From Ulva prolifera (taxonomy: Eukaryota; Chlorophyta; Ulvophyceae; Ulvales; Ulvaceae): DNA of 64,000 nt. The notes below the pieces were generated by a model that was not told the DNA's origin, did no database searches, and was given only the letters and a program-made list of their open reading frames with translations. Position numbers and translations under genes: made by a program. Location of the stretch: assembly GCA_023078555.1 (NCBI GenBank), contig CM041201.1, forward strand, positions 4,967,713-5,031,712, in the 5' to 3' direction. Below, piece after piece: positions 26,200 to 38,031 of this stretch. Positions within the stretch are counted from its first letter, which is position 1, and each line of letters opens with the position of its first letter.

Positions 26200-27640
26200 T
26201 GCGCGGATACTGTTGCTGTCACCGTGTGGACAGTGCCCCTCACATGGTGCCGACAAATTCGTCAATGAACAGTTTTACTGTCCAAAATCGCTGCCTGTAT
26301 GAGGCCATGACAGCTTACATCTCCACAATGTTACTTTCAGGTACCCAAGGATTAAAGCGCAGAGCTTCATCACAGGCGTTGGTCTATAATCAGCATTTGT
26401 CGCGTTCAGCAGGAGCAATCCCAGTGCCCCAGGCACTGACGGCTGCACAGCTTATCTCCAGCCAGGAGCTCACATTTACAGTTCCCACAGACCGTCAGAC
26501 ATTTGCACGTGAGAGCACGACTGATCTCGGGCCTTCAGGAGAAAGCAGCACAGGCAGCCGCCGTGTCAGCACCCTGGACAGTGCACCTGGGGTGCTGGGC
26601 TCGGCGGTGTCTGAAGCTGAGCAGCAATTATTGGACATGTCGCAAGCAGGACGGTGGGTGCCTGCCCTGTATGCTTCAGTACGCACTGAATTGAATGCAT
26701 GAATTTCTTCAATTTGAGTCTGTAGACTCTCAGTCACAAGAATTTACACATTCGTTCATGTTTTGCCTGGTATCCCAAGTCTCAATGGCCACGGAACAGG
26801 CAGGCCAGCATCTTTGTGAACTACCAGAATGGGGTGCTCATAATACATTTGGCACGCTACGTTATCAATCAGCAAGTTTCGTGGCCCGTTGGGGCCCACG
26901 AGGTACTATCCTGTTGTGTTTCTTCTGCACAGCATTTTGCGTTCCAGCAGGCCATGGGTCACAGTGCGGTGTTATTGGGAAAAAAAACGTTGTTTTTTCT
27001 AACGAGAATTTTTTAACCCCCTGGTAGCAGCTGCATGCGTACAAGCTGCAATATCTGGGATGACCTGTTGTTATCCTGGCGTGCGTCCATGCATGGCTTG
27101 AGAGCAGCACTGCGAAAGCTCTCTGGAGGTGGGAGCCCGGTCCCCCAACGTATATCACACTAAGTGCCTTCATGCATCTTGTGAGGAACCCTTGTTTAAG
27201 TGCAGTGCTTTCAAGCCATGAGTTTTCCGGTTTTTTTTTTATCGTTCATAAGTTTTGTTGATGCATGCGTCTCTGTTGTTCAGGCCAGTCAAAGAGTCCC
27301 AAGATGCAGTGGAGAGTGCAGTCGACGCGCTTGCACTCGATTTTGATCTTTCACTACAGTCCCCTACACCAGCACAGCCCGACGAAGCTGCGCCAGAAGA
27401 CATGAGCACCCCTAGACTTGGCGACTCATTCCTACAGCAGCGATCTGACGAATATGCTGAGGGCTCAGATGCAGCATCATGAGCCAGATCATGCTGATGC
27501 ACCCCACACGCAATGCGCCTACAGCAGTTGCAGTGTGGCTGCGAGAAAGGGGAAAGCTAGATTTGCACTGTAGAGCCTCATGGCGTGCACCCATAGCGTC
27601 GGGTAGAGCAGGTCTGAGTTACAATTGAGACGGCATGAGT
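26200..27640 (+). other. Possible 3' exons or separate gene, unknown
   Basis: A plus-strand frame at about 26250-26702 is Ser/Thr/Ala rich (STDLGPSGESSTGSRRVSTL) and reads like a disordered tail. A second piece at 26808-26902 has FVNYQNGVLIIHLARYVINQ and is followed by GT. A third, 27283-27482, follows a TTCAG acceptor, is acidic (ESAVDALALDFDLSL) and ends in a stop. They could be the 3' part of the RCC1-repeat gene or a separate small gene. No family is recognised. Confidence 0.25.
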
Positions 27641-27696
27641 GACATGCACTCACAAGTGCACCAATGACTGAAGTTTCCCAATTCACCGAATATCAT

Positions 27697-28867
27697 TTAC
27701 TTCGTTGCAATTTGCTGTAACAACCAATCGATACCATGATCCAAGCCAATGCCGTCCTTGGCTGAGCAACCTGCACGTGTTGGTGTTTCGGACCAAGGCA
27801 CCGGAGGTGCAAGCTTCCAGGCAGTCTGGCAGTATTGACTCCAACCTCCCCGGTCTTGCATCACTGTAAGACAAGTGTCAGGATGTAGCACCTTCAATCT
27901 GCCATGCACGGGTTCTGAGTGAAAACAATGAAAGTCCTTCAGCAATTTCATTTGGTTCCAAAGATCCAGACAGGTCTTGCTTGTTTGCGAACACCAACAG
28001 AGGAACACTTTTCAGTTGTGCCTCCTACAGGGACATGCCCAAGGTCTGCTTTTGCTGGTGCTATCTCCAATATCCAGTGCCTGGGCTGTGTTTCCTCGTT
28101 CGTACCTCCAGAATGAGGTGAAGTTCGTATGCCGCTTCCTCCAACCGTTTCTTATCAAACGAATCTATCACGTACACCAGTGCGTCTGTGCGGTCAAAGT
28201 AATTACGCCTGTGCAACAGCCAAATTGGATAGGTGCATTGCAAGCGAATGTACCATTTGTACTGCCATTCAACCGCACAGGGAGCCTGAGGTCATTGCTG
28301 ACCGATCTTGGACAGAGAAAAATGTCACACCACCAAGGCCTGATCGCCTTCTGGCCCCCGATGTCCCACACATCGAGCCTGATGCCATCTTTCTGCAGGG
28401 TCTTGACATTGAATCCCTGGGTCGGCATTACAGTCTGAATGTCTTCATTAGAAAGTTTTTTGACGATTGTTGTTTTGCCACTATTGTCCAAACCAAGAAT
28501 CAGAAGCCTTGCCTGCGCATGTGACTGCGCAATCAACAGATGCAGCAAGGCCAAGCCGTTTGAGCAATCCCATCTACATGCTTGCTAGTAGCCACAGGCA
28601 ACATTGTGACAGGTCATCCTATGCAACTGTTGTGGTAGAACGGCTGCATCGTGTGCCTTCCAGGTCTATGACAGCGGTCCGCATGCTCTTGCCTCTAGGT
28701 TTCGATGAGGCCATGCCGGTTGACGACTGTTCAATTCATACCTCATTCGTGCCCTTTCGGAGCTTCTTGAGCAGGCTCAGCAGCCCCTGCAGATTCGCGC
28801 TGCCGGTGAAGGTTCAGTCGTTGCTGGTTGCACTCCATGCTCGCCGTGAAGGTGCGCATCGCACCAT
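27697..28867 (-). CDS. ARL3: ADP-ribosylation factor-like GTPase 3
   Basis: Six exons on the minus strand (28867-28865, 28786-28742, 28512-28331, 28208-28106, 28024-27892, 27770-27697) give 179 residues, close to the usual 182. The product begins MGLLSLLKKLRKGTNEARL. The GTP-binding motifs are GLDNSGKTT, TQGFNVK with the switch-I Thr, WDIGGQ, NKQD and CSAKDG. The segment RPWWRNYFDRTDALVYVID is restored by splicing. ARL3 in complex with its effectors UNC119 and PDE6-delta releases lipidated cargo into cilia and is generally retained only in ciliated lineages. The first exon is proposed to be the ATG alone, followed directly by GTGCGA. The frame upstream of GGGCTGCTG has a TGA and no other ATG, which forces an upstream exon, but this particular ATG is inference. 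Confidence 0.94.
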
Positions 28868-30126
28868 GCGTATGGTCGTAGACAAGCTCCGGATGAGATT
28901 GCGAGCACTGTGAGCTTCCTGGAAGAGGTTCGGGGCAATGTCGTCTTCCACGAGATTAATATATTGCGGGTTGATTCCAAGATCAACTGGTGAAACGTAG
29001 TGGCATTGCGCAATGTAAGCAACCGCCCGCAAGTCAGATCCCACAACGATCAATGCGATGTACACACAAGTGGCTGATCAAAATCCCCGATCGACGTCAC
29101 AACGGATGACTCGCAGTGAAAATTCTGCATGGGCCCTCGCTAGAGCGCACATGTGGTTCAGATCAGCTCAAGCAGAAGCTTCGCGAAGGTAATAAAACGA
29201 AATGCATGAGTGTGGGGACGAGTAGTTAGACAGATGCTGCTCAGTGATGACTAGCTTGCTGCTGATGATATGGGGTACCATCTCAATGTCGGGCAAAGGT
29301 CGGCACACTCTTAGAAAGGAAGGAACTCTCCCCTCTAAGATGACAAGGCAGAGCAAACAGCATCCGCTTAGATCCAGTCTCGAGTCCTGCGATCGGTGCA
29401 CTAGCTTGCACAAAACTCAGCCTAGCCATTAAGTGTCTCTGTGCATATGGGCGAGCCATATGATATGGCACCAGCCAAAGACGTCGAAATTCCACCAAGC
29501 ACCCGACAGCCAGCCTCACAAGTCATGATTGACTTTGTAAACCCAAGATCACATGGTAAACCCAAGATCACTTGGTAAACCCAAAGTCACATGGTAAACC
29601 CAAGATCATCCACATTGCGTCCACAGGCACATTGAAAAGACAGCATTTCGCAAGCACGGGCAATGGTAAACAGCTGTGCATGCGAGTGCCCATCGTTGCG
29701 TACCGACGATCAACCTAGATCTTCACATATGTCGAGTTAGTCAATTGCAGTGGAAGATTCAGCTGGCTGTCTGGTGCATAGCATCCGTACCATCACCGCT
29801 GTACATTAAAAAAAGCCCATAACACATTATATAACGTATGAATCAGGCGAATTCCTACATCGAGGACACGATCACTGTTCATTAATACCTCTGGAGTTGG
29901 CAAAGCTTGCATACAGGGAAAGCTTGCACAAATGCAACGTGTATGATAGCTACTGTATCTGACAGCGTGCATAGAACGAAAAACGCAAACACCGTGTCAG
30001 AGGCTGGCAGCTCAAGCTCACGATGTTAGGCAGATCGTGGTGAACAGTGGTCCATGATGAACAGATGCCATGATCCACCTTTCAGTTGAGTTTAAATCTG
30101 AACATCAGATGTTACACAGCTGCAGA
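28868..30126. other. Intergenic spacer with short tandem repeats
   Basis: This is upstream of ARL3 and downstream of the carrier gene. The minus-strand frames at 29046-28777 and 29519-29168 have no motif. It contains the tandem array at 29535-29610 and an A/T-richer stretch around 29810-29850. Confidence 0.4.
29535..29610. repeat. Tandem repeat, four units of 19-20 bases
   Basis: The unit TGGTAAACCCAAGATCACA appears four times in a row with few changes (for example AAAGTCACA in the third). The similarity stops abruptly on both sides. Confidence 0.9.
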
Positions 30127-32653
30127 TTATGATGAACTTGTCATCTTTTTGAGCTGCTCATATGTCAACCAAAGGATGACATTGTAAGATCCCACGCGCA
30201 GGACGTTTGGTCCAAAACCTTGGTAGAATGCCAAGACTCCTTCACGCCTGGCAATCTTTAGCACTTCCTGCATCGTACTCCGCTGTGCAGCAGAAGCCTT
30301 CTTCGCAGCCATCATTCGCGTCGCCACGACATCAAATGGGTTTGACAGCAGTGTTGACAGCAAGCCCGCACACATGCCTGCAGCACAATCTACACGTGCA
30401 CCACCACTACTTGCAAGCTACAAAATCAGGGCTGCGACTAAAGCTGCATCATCGGAGACATGCACCTACAGACACATGGAGTCTTCACCAGGAAATTAAA
30501 TTGGGCGATACCCAGTTATTTCACACCTGCAGTAAGATGCACTGGCATCCCATCCGCCGCACCCCTCTCAAGCATCATGTTCTTTGTCACATCGTAGCAT
30601 GCAATTTCAGTCGCGCCTTGCACACAGCTGCACATGAAGTTGGCCCAGAAGCCACGGTACAACCCCAGCAGCCCCTCTTCTCGTACAATGATGAAATACG
30701 CTTGCCGTGCGTTTTGCAAGGGCACTCCTGTCAATGTCCTGGGGCCTAGATCAACTGCGCTAGCGCCCTTGGGTGTGGTGGCTCTGACCAAGAAGCGCCT
30801 GCCAGGACCCACCAGTGCCACGTGGCCTTTTGCCTGCGGACCCAACGCAGGGCATGCACGGGCTACCACACACCCTCCTGCGGCGCTATGCAGGCGATTG
30901 ACAAGGTGGCGCCCCTGCCTTTGCCCTGAGTTAGCTGCTAGCCCACGACCGTGGGGCATCCTGCTTGAAGAAACCACAGTGGAGCTTGTATGGTAGGACG
31001 ATCTATTAGTGTCCAACCCTGGGGCAGTAGCTCTGGAGGAGCCTCCAGATGGCGCCGGCTCACTTCCAGCAGCTCGATTTGCAAATGCAGCAGGCCTTGG
31101 CTGAGTGGATGCAGGCGCAGGAGCCGGAGCCGCATGCAGCGGGTCCGTGGACGGGCTCTGGCGCCATGCAATGTATTTGGTCTGTATCAGGTCAGCTGGG
31201 TTCGCGACAGCAATTCCAATGCCGGTTGTCAAACCTGCACATGAAAAGTTGTGGCTGGATGCCATGGCATGGGAAGAATAATAAATGGACGGGAATGCAT
31301 TCAATTTTGGCTGTAAGCATGGCTTGTGCAGTCTGATCTCCAATGCAGGTATCATGCATGAAGCCTGACTGCCATATCGACCATACAGTAACCTGGAGGA
31401 TCACGGTGCAGCCCAGATATTGCATGACAGCAGTTCGCAGGTGACCATGAAAGCTGTATGATACCTGCGAAGGCAATCTTCTCAGGTATTGATATCCCGC
31501 CTTCACCAGTGACTGCAGTTAGATGATCATAAAGGCCGAGCCTTAGACCGGTGTAGAGGACTTGCTTGTGCATGCCGGCCTCAAGTCCCTGCACGACGAG
31601 CCTGCTCACGCTGCTGATCAGCCACTGCCAAACCTAATCACCCATAACCTACCCTGAAAATCCGCAGTCACGGGCTTTCCTGAGATGCACAGATAACGTG
31701 ATGCATATGCAAATATCATGCATGCCCCTGCGCTGTGTTGGCGACTTCGTGCGGGACCAGCGGCACATGCATACATGCGACCCGGCTGGCATCACTGGCC
31801 GGGCTGTGGTACGTGCTCGTACCCGGCCATGTGCCATGACTGCGTGAGTGGATTTGCATGTGAATTCCTGGCAACGGCTCGCTGCCCGGCCTCTGTCCTT
31901 TGTAACTACATGCGACCATGAAACATGCGTGTAATCATGTTGGGGGCTACCGCTTTGATGCTCAAGCTGCAAGAACGCAGAAATGATAGATTGATAACAA
32001 CGTTGGCTCTTCAATAGACCATGTTTCACACTGAAGGTGCAAATATTGCAGCACTGGTCATACACCTTTATCAAAAAGGCAAGATAGCAAGCCACTGAAC
32101 CTTCGATGAATCTCAATCAACCTTGAACGGACATGCGTGCAGATCCGCCTGAGCACCACCGCCCTGCTGCTGGTTGTTTACATGCATGCACATGAATGTG
32201 CTTTTGACAGTGTGCGCATTGTGGAGGGAAGTGCTAACCTTGAAAAGGCTAAACCACTTTTCCTGTCGCACAATGCTTCTGAAAGCATCGACCATGCCAC
32301 TGTACCGGGGGCTTCGGAGTGGATCTTTGTTGTGTTTCTGAAGTTGTAGCCGCATCTACAGACTATTGCACAGGTGACTGCAAATGAGCTGGTGCATGGT
32401 GCACTGGCAGTGCTGAATATGGGGAAATATCAGCAGTGCGTGCACCCAGATTGAAGCTCGAGAATGACCACAGCGAATGCTAATCATTGCACGGGAACCC
32501 ACATTGCTGTCTTACCTTCGTGACTTCCAGCGGTAGTGTGGTCGCCTCGGCAATACAAGATGCTAGCGCCCCATTGCCGAACATCCATAAGTAAGCGTTG
32601 GGGACGGGAGTTGTGCCCGGCACACATGGACTGTCCGGTTTGGCCCCTGCCAT
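30127..32653 (-). CDS. Mitochondrial carrier family (SLC25) protein with long matrix-loop insertion
   Basis: Five exons (32653-32516, 32355-32239, 31588-31465, 31234-30527, 30377-30127) join into 445 codons from the ATG at 32653. The three carrier signatures are PLEVTK, PADLIQTK and PFDVVATR, each opening one of three repeats. Other typical pieces are FGNGALASCIAEATTL, GLEAGMHKQVLYTGLRLGLY, EEGLLGLYRGF and FYQGFGPNVLRVGSYNVILW. The arrangement resembles the uncoupling-protein/dicarboxylate branch, but the substrate cannot be read from the sequence. Normal carriers have about 300 residues. Here roughly residues 153-299, after IQTKYIAWRQS and before NARQAYFIIVREEG, are a Pro/Ala/Ser/Arg-rich insertion with no stop codon. 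It should face the matrix in repeat two. Confidence 0.9.
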
Positions 32654-33352
32654 GCCACTTGAACTTGCTATGTTGTACTGACTGTGCACATGGTACTGAG
32701 CATTCACACAGGCTCTGAATGCTTCAGTCCAGACACAGCGTTACACTGAATGTCGTAAGATTCATTCATGCAACAGACTGCGGTCCTCACATATCTGGCA
32801 ACCAGGTCTGTGAACGGCGGAACACTACGCTTCACCCAGCAGCTTGCACGCAGTGTCGAGGGCAGCGCTGCTGGGCACCGACTACTGAATCTAGGTACTT
32901 CAGCAGCTGAATGAAATGTCCACAAAGGTCGGCTTTTTCATGATCGAAATGCAGCATACATTAGCGCAACAGAGAGATCGCAAGTGGACGCAAGAAGACG
33001 CGCGATACACATGTAACAGTGCAGGAGCTAGCAGCTCACTTATGTGGTATAGCTGCAGATTGCTGGAGTAAGTTCACCACCTGGCGCTGATTGCCTGCGC
33101 AAGCAACGATGCATGCCAGGAACGCGCAGTGTCTTCAAGCCACATCAGCATGCACGGCATAGAGCACTGAATGCTTACAGCGTGAAGCACAAAGGCGTCT
33201 GCACATGTGACATCATTGCAAATTTCAGTGCTACTGGTCGAGTGCTGTAGCAGCGTCACAACGTTGCACTGTCTTGGTCCAGGTGACCTTGCTTCGCTTG
33301 CCTGGCAACCGCCGTACACCGTCGCCAGCGCAGTGCTGCCTTCTTGAACGAG
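32654..33352. promoter_or_regulatory. Shared upstream region of the carrier and PRP28 genes
   Basis: This is a divergent interval of about 700 bases between two start codons. The frames on the minus strand at 33511-33074 are the reverse of the PRP28 5' end. No discrete element was identified. Confidence 0.4.
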
Positions 33353-36300
33353 ATGGTAGGAATTGATGAACTGGCAAAAGTTGAGGAGGGCCAAGTCTCC
33401 GATGACGACGCAGTGGATCGTTCTCGCAAAGGCCAGACCGAGCACGCCCGGTCGCAACGTAAATTGGATCAGCGACCAAACGGAGCGGGTAAAGATAGAC
33501 GAGACAAGCAAGATCCGCCGTCTAGTGAACAGCGAGGTAACCCAAGAGAGAGCAGGCGTCGAGACGAAGATGCTCGCTCAGACATAGAGGCAAGGGACAG
33601 GCGTGGCAGAGATCCGTCCCGCTCTCCCTCACGCAAAGACGCGGAACGAGATACGAAACGGCGACGAACTGACGATTCGTCTGGTGCGCGTGAATCTCGA
33701 CAGGCTGATCGGAGAGACCGCGATCGGCGTCATGCGCCCGACGCTGGCCGAGACCGTCACGCACCCAGCCATCGAGAGCGCGAACGTGACCGAGACCGGG
33801 GAAGAGAGCACGATGGTAGACGGGATCGGGATCACGACCGGGTGGATCGATCTCGTGCCGGGGGGCGGGAACGCGGCGAGCGGCCGCGTGATCACCCCCT
33901 CGCCTGTGACCGTCAAGAGGCGGACAGATTGGGAAGGACTCATCAGCGTGCCACACAAGACAATGCAAAACATCGGGACTTACAAGGCAATCACCCCACA
34001 TCAGCTGATCCTACTGAGCACGGTGTTCAAGATGCAGCTGCTGCAGCACATGGCTCAGTATCAAAAAGAGAACAAGCTGGCGCAAATATGGTCGCTGCGC
34101 CAATGTCGCTCGAGGAGGTTTTGAAAAACAAGAAAGAAGCAGAGGAGGAGGCCGCCAAACCCAAGTTTTTATCCAGGAAAGAGCGCGAGAAGCTTGCATT
34201 GCAAAGGTGAGCAGGCCGAGGTGCTCCACACTGAGATCATGCACGTGTGCAGGCGCGAACTATTAATTTTCTTTTGCGAGGTATATCAACGAGCTGTGGT
34301 AGTGACGTGCAGGCAAAGTGTGCAGGAATCGGCAGCAAGGGGCGGCTTTCACGGCCCAGGTGGACGCCGTGCGTGTTGCACTGCAGCAGGGTTCCGCGCC
34401 GGCACCTGTAGAGGCGAGCCATGGCGCACACCATGGCAAACAGGAAAGCAAGGAACACCAGAAAGAGCTCGCTGTCATCCGGCAACAGTACCTCGGTACT
34501 CAGAAAACCAAGCGCCGCGTTGCCAAGGCCTCAGACAAGTTTCGGTCAGCTCTCATGTCTCGATTTCACTGTTGGCCCCAGGCTTTGTCATGTAGTGCAC
34601 GCCCTGCCATGATCCCAGCTTTAGACCCATTCATCAAGCAGGCATGTATGTTGGCTTGCTCAATGCGGCGTTGCTGAGTCACAGCCAAGACCTCAATGCT
34701 GTTTTCGTTTTTTAGCCTGCAACCCTCGGCATCCACAGGTCATGTGTGCAGAGTCCGTCATGCTGTCTGCAGGTTCAATTTTGACTGGGAGGCGTCAGAG
34801 GACACACACGAGGCGCGCCTGCATGAGGGTCCAGTGCTCTTTGGCCGTGGTACGCTTGCCGGCATTGACCGTAAGGCACAGCGCGAGATGGCGGCAAAGC
34901 GGGAGCAGCAGCTCTTATCAGACATGCGGCGTGCCCGAGGCGACCGCACCACCGCAGCTGACATCCAGGCTGACATGGCGCGTGCAAACCGCGCCTCGCA
35001 CATCGATGATGACCCTGTGCGTCCCCCCCAGCACCAGTAAACGCAGCCGTCGATGCAATGCCTGCTTTCATCACCATGCTTTCATCTTGAGGCGCATGTC
35101 CCATGTCACTCTTATGGCACCTTCTTCACTGATCTGCACACAGCGCCGGCAAGCCATGCACACTTGTACGCTTATGTAGCAATAGCAACAATCTTGGTGT
35201 CTCTTGCGCTGGCATGCGTGCTTAGTGGCCACACGTGCTGATACGGCGCCGGAAAGCTGCGGACTGGACTGGCATTTGCTCAGGCAACCTGACGCTGGCG
35301 TGCTGGTGGTACAGGTGTTGAAAGAGAAGCACTGGAGCGAGAAGTCACGGGCGGACATGTCGGCCCGTGACTGGCGCATCTTCCGAGAGGACCACCGCAT
35401 CAGCTACAAGAATGCCGGCCAAAATGCGCCGATGCCTTTCCGCAGCTGGGACGAAATGCCTCTGCCGGCGGAGCTCCGCCAAGCCATCAACGACCTCGGC
35501 CACACTAAGCCCTTTGCCATCCAGATGGCAAGCATCCCATTTGGCATCCGGCAGCGTGATGTCATCGGCATTGCGGAGACCGGCTCCGGCAAGACCGCGG
35601 CCTTTGTGTTGCCAATGCTGATGTACATCATGAACCAGCCTGTGATGACCGAGGCGATTGCTGCGGACGGCCCTTACGCCCTCATCCTTGCGCCCACCCG
35701 AGAGCTCGCGCAGCAGATTGAGGAGGAGACAATCAGCCTTGCAATGCACACCGGTCCGTCTCCACCGAGATCTGCACATGACAGATCCTCTGTTACCCGT
35801 TTGCATCATGCTGTACCTCAATCTCAAAGCATTTTTCGTGTAGCATGTGCTGTTTGTTCAAATCATTGTGCATTCCAGAATACTGTGGAAGGCAAGAATC
35901 GGCAGCGACGGTTCTGTGCTTTCACATTCTGAGCCCAGGCTTGCTGTGCAGCGTACCGCACGGTGTGCATTGTCGGAGGCGCATCATACGATGCACAGAT
36001 TGGGCAGCTCCGCCGCGGTGCAGAGATCGTCGTCGCAACCCCCGGCCGCCTCGGCGACTGCCTGCGCCGCACATACGCAGTGCTGAACCAGTGCGCATAT
36101 GTAGTGCTGGACGAGGCGGACCGCATGATCGACCTCGGCTTTGAGCCGCAGGTAATGGACGTCCTGGCGGCCATGCCTTCCTCCAACATGAAGCCATGGG
36201 AAGAAGAGGAGGAGACTGCTGGGCGCGGCGATACAGACCGCGTCTACCGCACAACATACATGTTTTCCGCGACCATGCCGCCTGCGGTGGAGCGCATTGC

Positions 36301-37410
36301 GAAGCGCTACCTACGCCGGCCGGTCACTGTGACGGTTGGATCGGCGGGCCGCGCAACGGACAATGTGCTGCAGCGTGTGGAGTGGGTGGAGAAGAAGCAG
36401 AAGCCTGCAGCCCTGACGCGGGCGCTAGATACGTTCCAGCAGGAGGTCGGGATGCAGGCGCCGTCTGACAACGACGGCTTCAAAATCATGGTATTTGTTA
36501 ACAACAGGGTGAGACTCTCCGTGTATGTGCCTGGATTCCGTTGCTGAATACGCTGCTGGGTTGCGCTGGCAGTCCTGTGTGCATGTGATCGTCCATGCTT
36601 CGTGCACAGCACATCAGTGGTGCTGCGTCGCATGCTGTGTGCCCTGCTTGCAAGCGACCTTGCAACCTACAGTGCACTGGCAGCGACCACTGCTGAACAT
36701 TCACTATAGCAGCGATGCAGTGCGCACCCTGGGAATGTGCACAGGCCAAACTGGCATATCACATATTCCGTCTTTCGAAATTACCCCTGGGCTTTTGCCC
36801 TGCCTTTCGATGCCGTATGAGTCATACGGTATGACTGTGTATGCCAACCTGTGAATTTGCATGTGCAGGAAAACAGCGAGGAGGTGTACAACAACCTTCA
36901 GCGCATTGGGGCTTATCGTGTAGCATTGCTGCATGGAGGCAAGGGTCAGGAGATGCGCGAGGAGTGCATCAAGGGCTTCCGCGATGGAGAGTACGATGTT
37001 TTGATCGCAACAGATGTGGCTGGTCGAGGTATCGACGTGAAGGACGTCGGCCTTGTCCTCAACTACGACATGCCTCACACAATTGAGCAATACACTCATC
37101 GCATTGGTCGGACAGGGCGTGCTGGTCGCCGTGGTATTGCTTGCACATTCCTCAATAATGCTGATGACAAAACATTTTTTGACCTGAAGAAACTGCTGGA
37201 GGTATGATCTCCGGCGTGCATACAACAGCTCCAGGCTCTACTGGGAGCTCTCACAGAGATTGACATCAGAGTGCAAGCGAAACCTCAGCGGCCATGTCTC
37301 TGCAGGACAGTAAAGCATCAATCCCGTACCAATTGGCAAATCATGAAGCCGCCAAGATCAAGCCCGGCCAGTTTGATTCGAAGAAAGACACAACGCTGTT
37401 TGCTGCGTGA
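33353..37410 (+). CDS. PRP28: DEAD-box RNA helicase PRP28/DDX23 (U5 snRNP)
   Basis: Seven exons (33353-34206, 34326-34544, 34773-35016, 35315-35753, 35952-36508, 36869-37201, 37306-37410) join into 916 codons. The N-terminal 250 residues are an Arg/Asp/Glu/Ser-rich RS-like region. Next come the PRP28-specific [41 protein letters not shown] and [10 protein letters not shown]. The helicase core has [11 protein letters not shown] (I), APTRELAQQ (Ia), VVATPGRL (Ib), LDEADRM (II, DEAD), SATMPP (III, SAT), VFVNNR (IV), [10 protein letters not shown] (V) and [11 protein letters not shown] (VI). The C-terminus [20 protein letters not shown] matches the family end. PRP28 exchanges U1 for U6 at the 5' splice site. 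The first in-frame ATG is at 33353. Confidence 0.96.
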
Positions 37411-38031
37411 TCTTCTACCTGACCACTCAAGTTCAACGCTGTCTACTTCAAAGCTGAAAATGTTATATAGTATCCGCCCATTGCAATTTTGCCCCTTCGC
37501 TGTGCCCAGCAAGTCATGTCTGCTTTGCCATGGTACACACCTTTCAATGTGTAATTTGGGTTGAAACTATTCCCCTGAATTCACTCAGGCTACATCGTCC
37601 AAAATAGGCAATCACTCATCATTTGCACTATCATGGGAAGTTATGGGCATGTTTGCAGGCAATTTTTAACAGGGCTCCACACCGTCTTCATGTGCGAACA
37701 GTATGGACAACGGTCACGAGCTGGAAGGGCTTGCTCAGCTGGTGCACTCGGATAGTACACTGGCATGCATCATGGTTTACATGTACGCGCGATTGTATTT
37801 GATATCGTCACTCCGGCTTATGATTCGAGGTCCGTTGATGTTTGGTTTCAGTGCGAAGTGTTATGGTCCCAGATGCCGTTTCATACCTTGCACTTCAGGC
37901 GCGATGTCGTAGACGGTACACACATCCGGCGGAGCAGTGGATATAGATACGTGCCAAGCGGCCAATTTGACGGATGGAACAGGTCACATGTTCAAACTGT
38001 TACATCGAAATTCTGCTGAGCTAGATTCCTG
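37411..38031. other. Intergenic, nothing supported
   Basis: This is between the PRP28 stop and the next start on the same strand. Two overlapping plus-strand frames at 37703-38019 have no motif. Confidence 0.4.

Noticed and set aside
33522-34124. Alternative long frames on both strands over the PRP28 5' exon
   Set aside because: Shadows of the Arg/Asp-rich RS-like exon, whose frame is fixed by joining to the helicase core.
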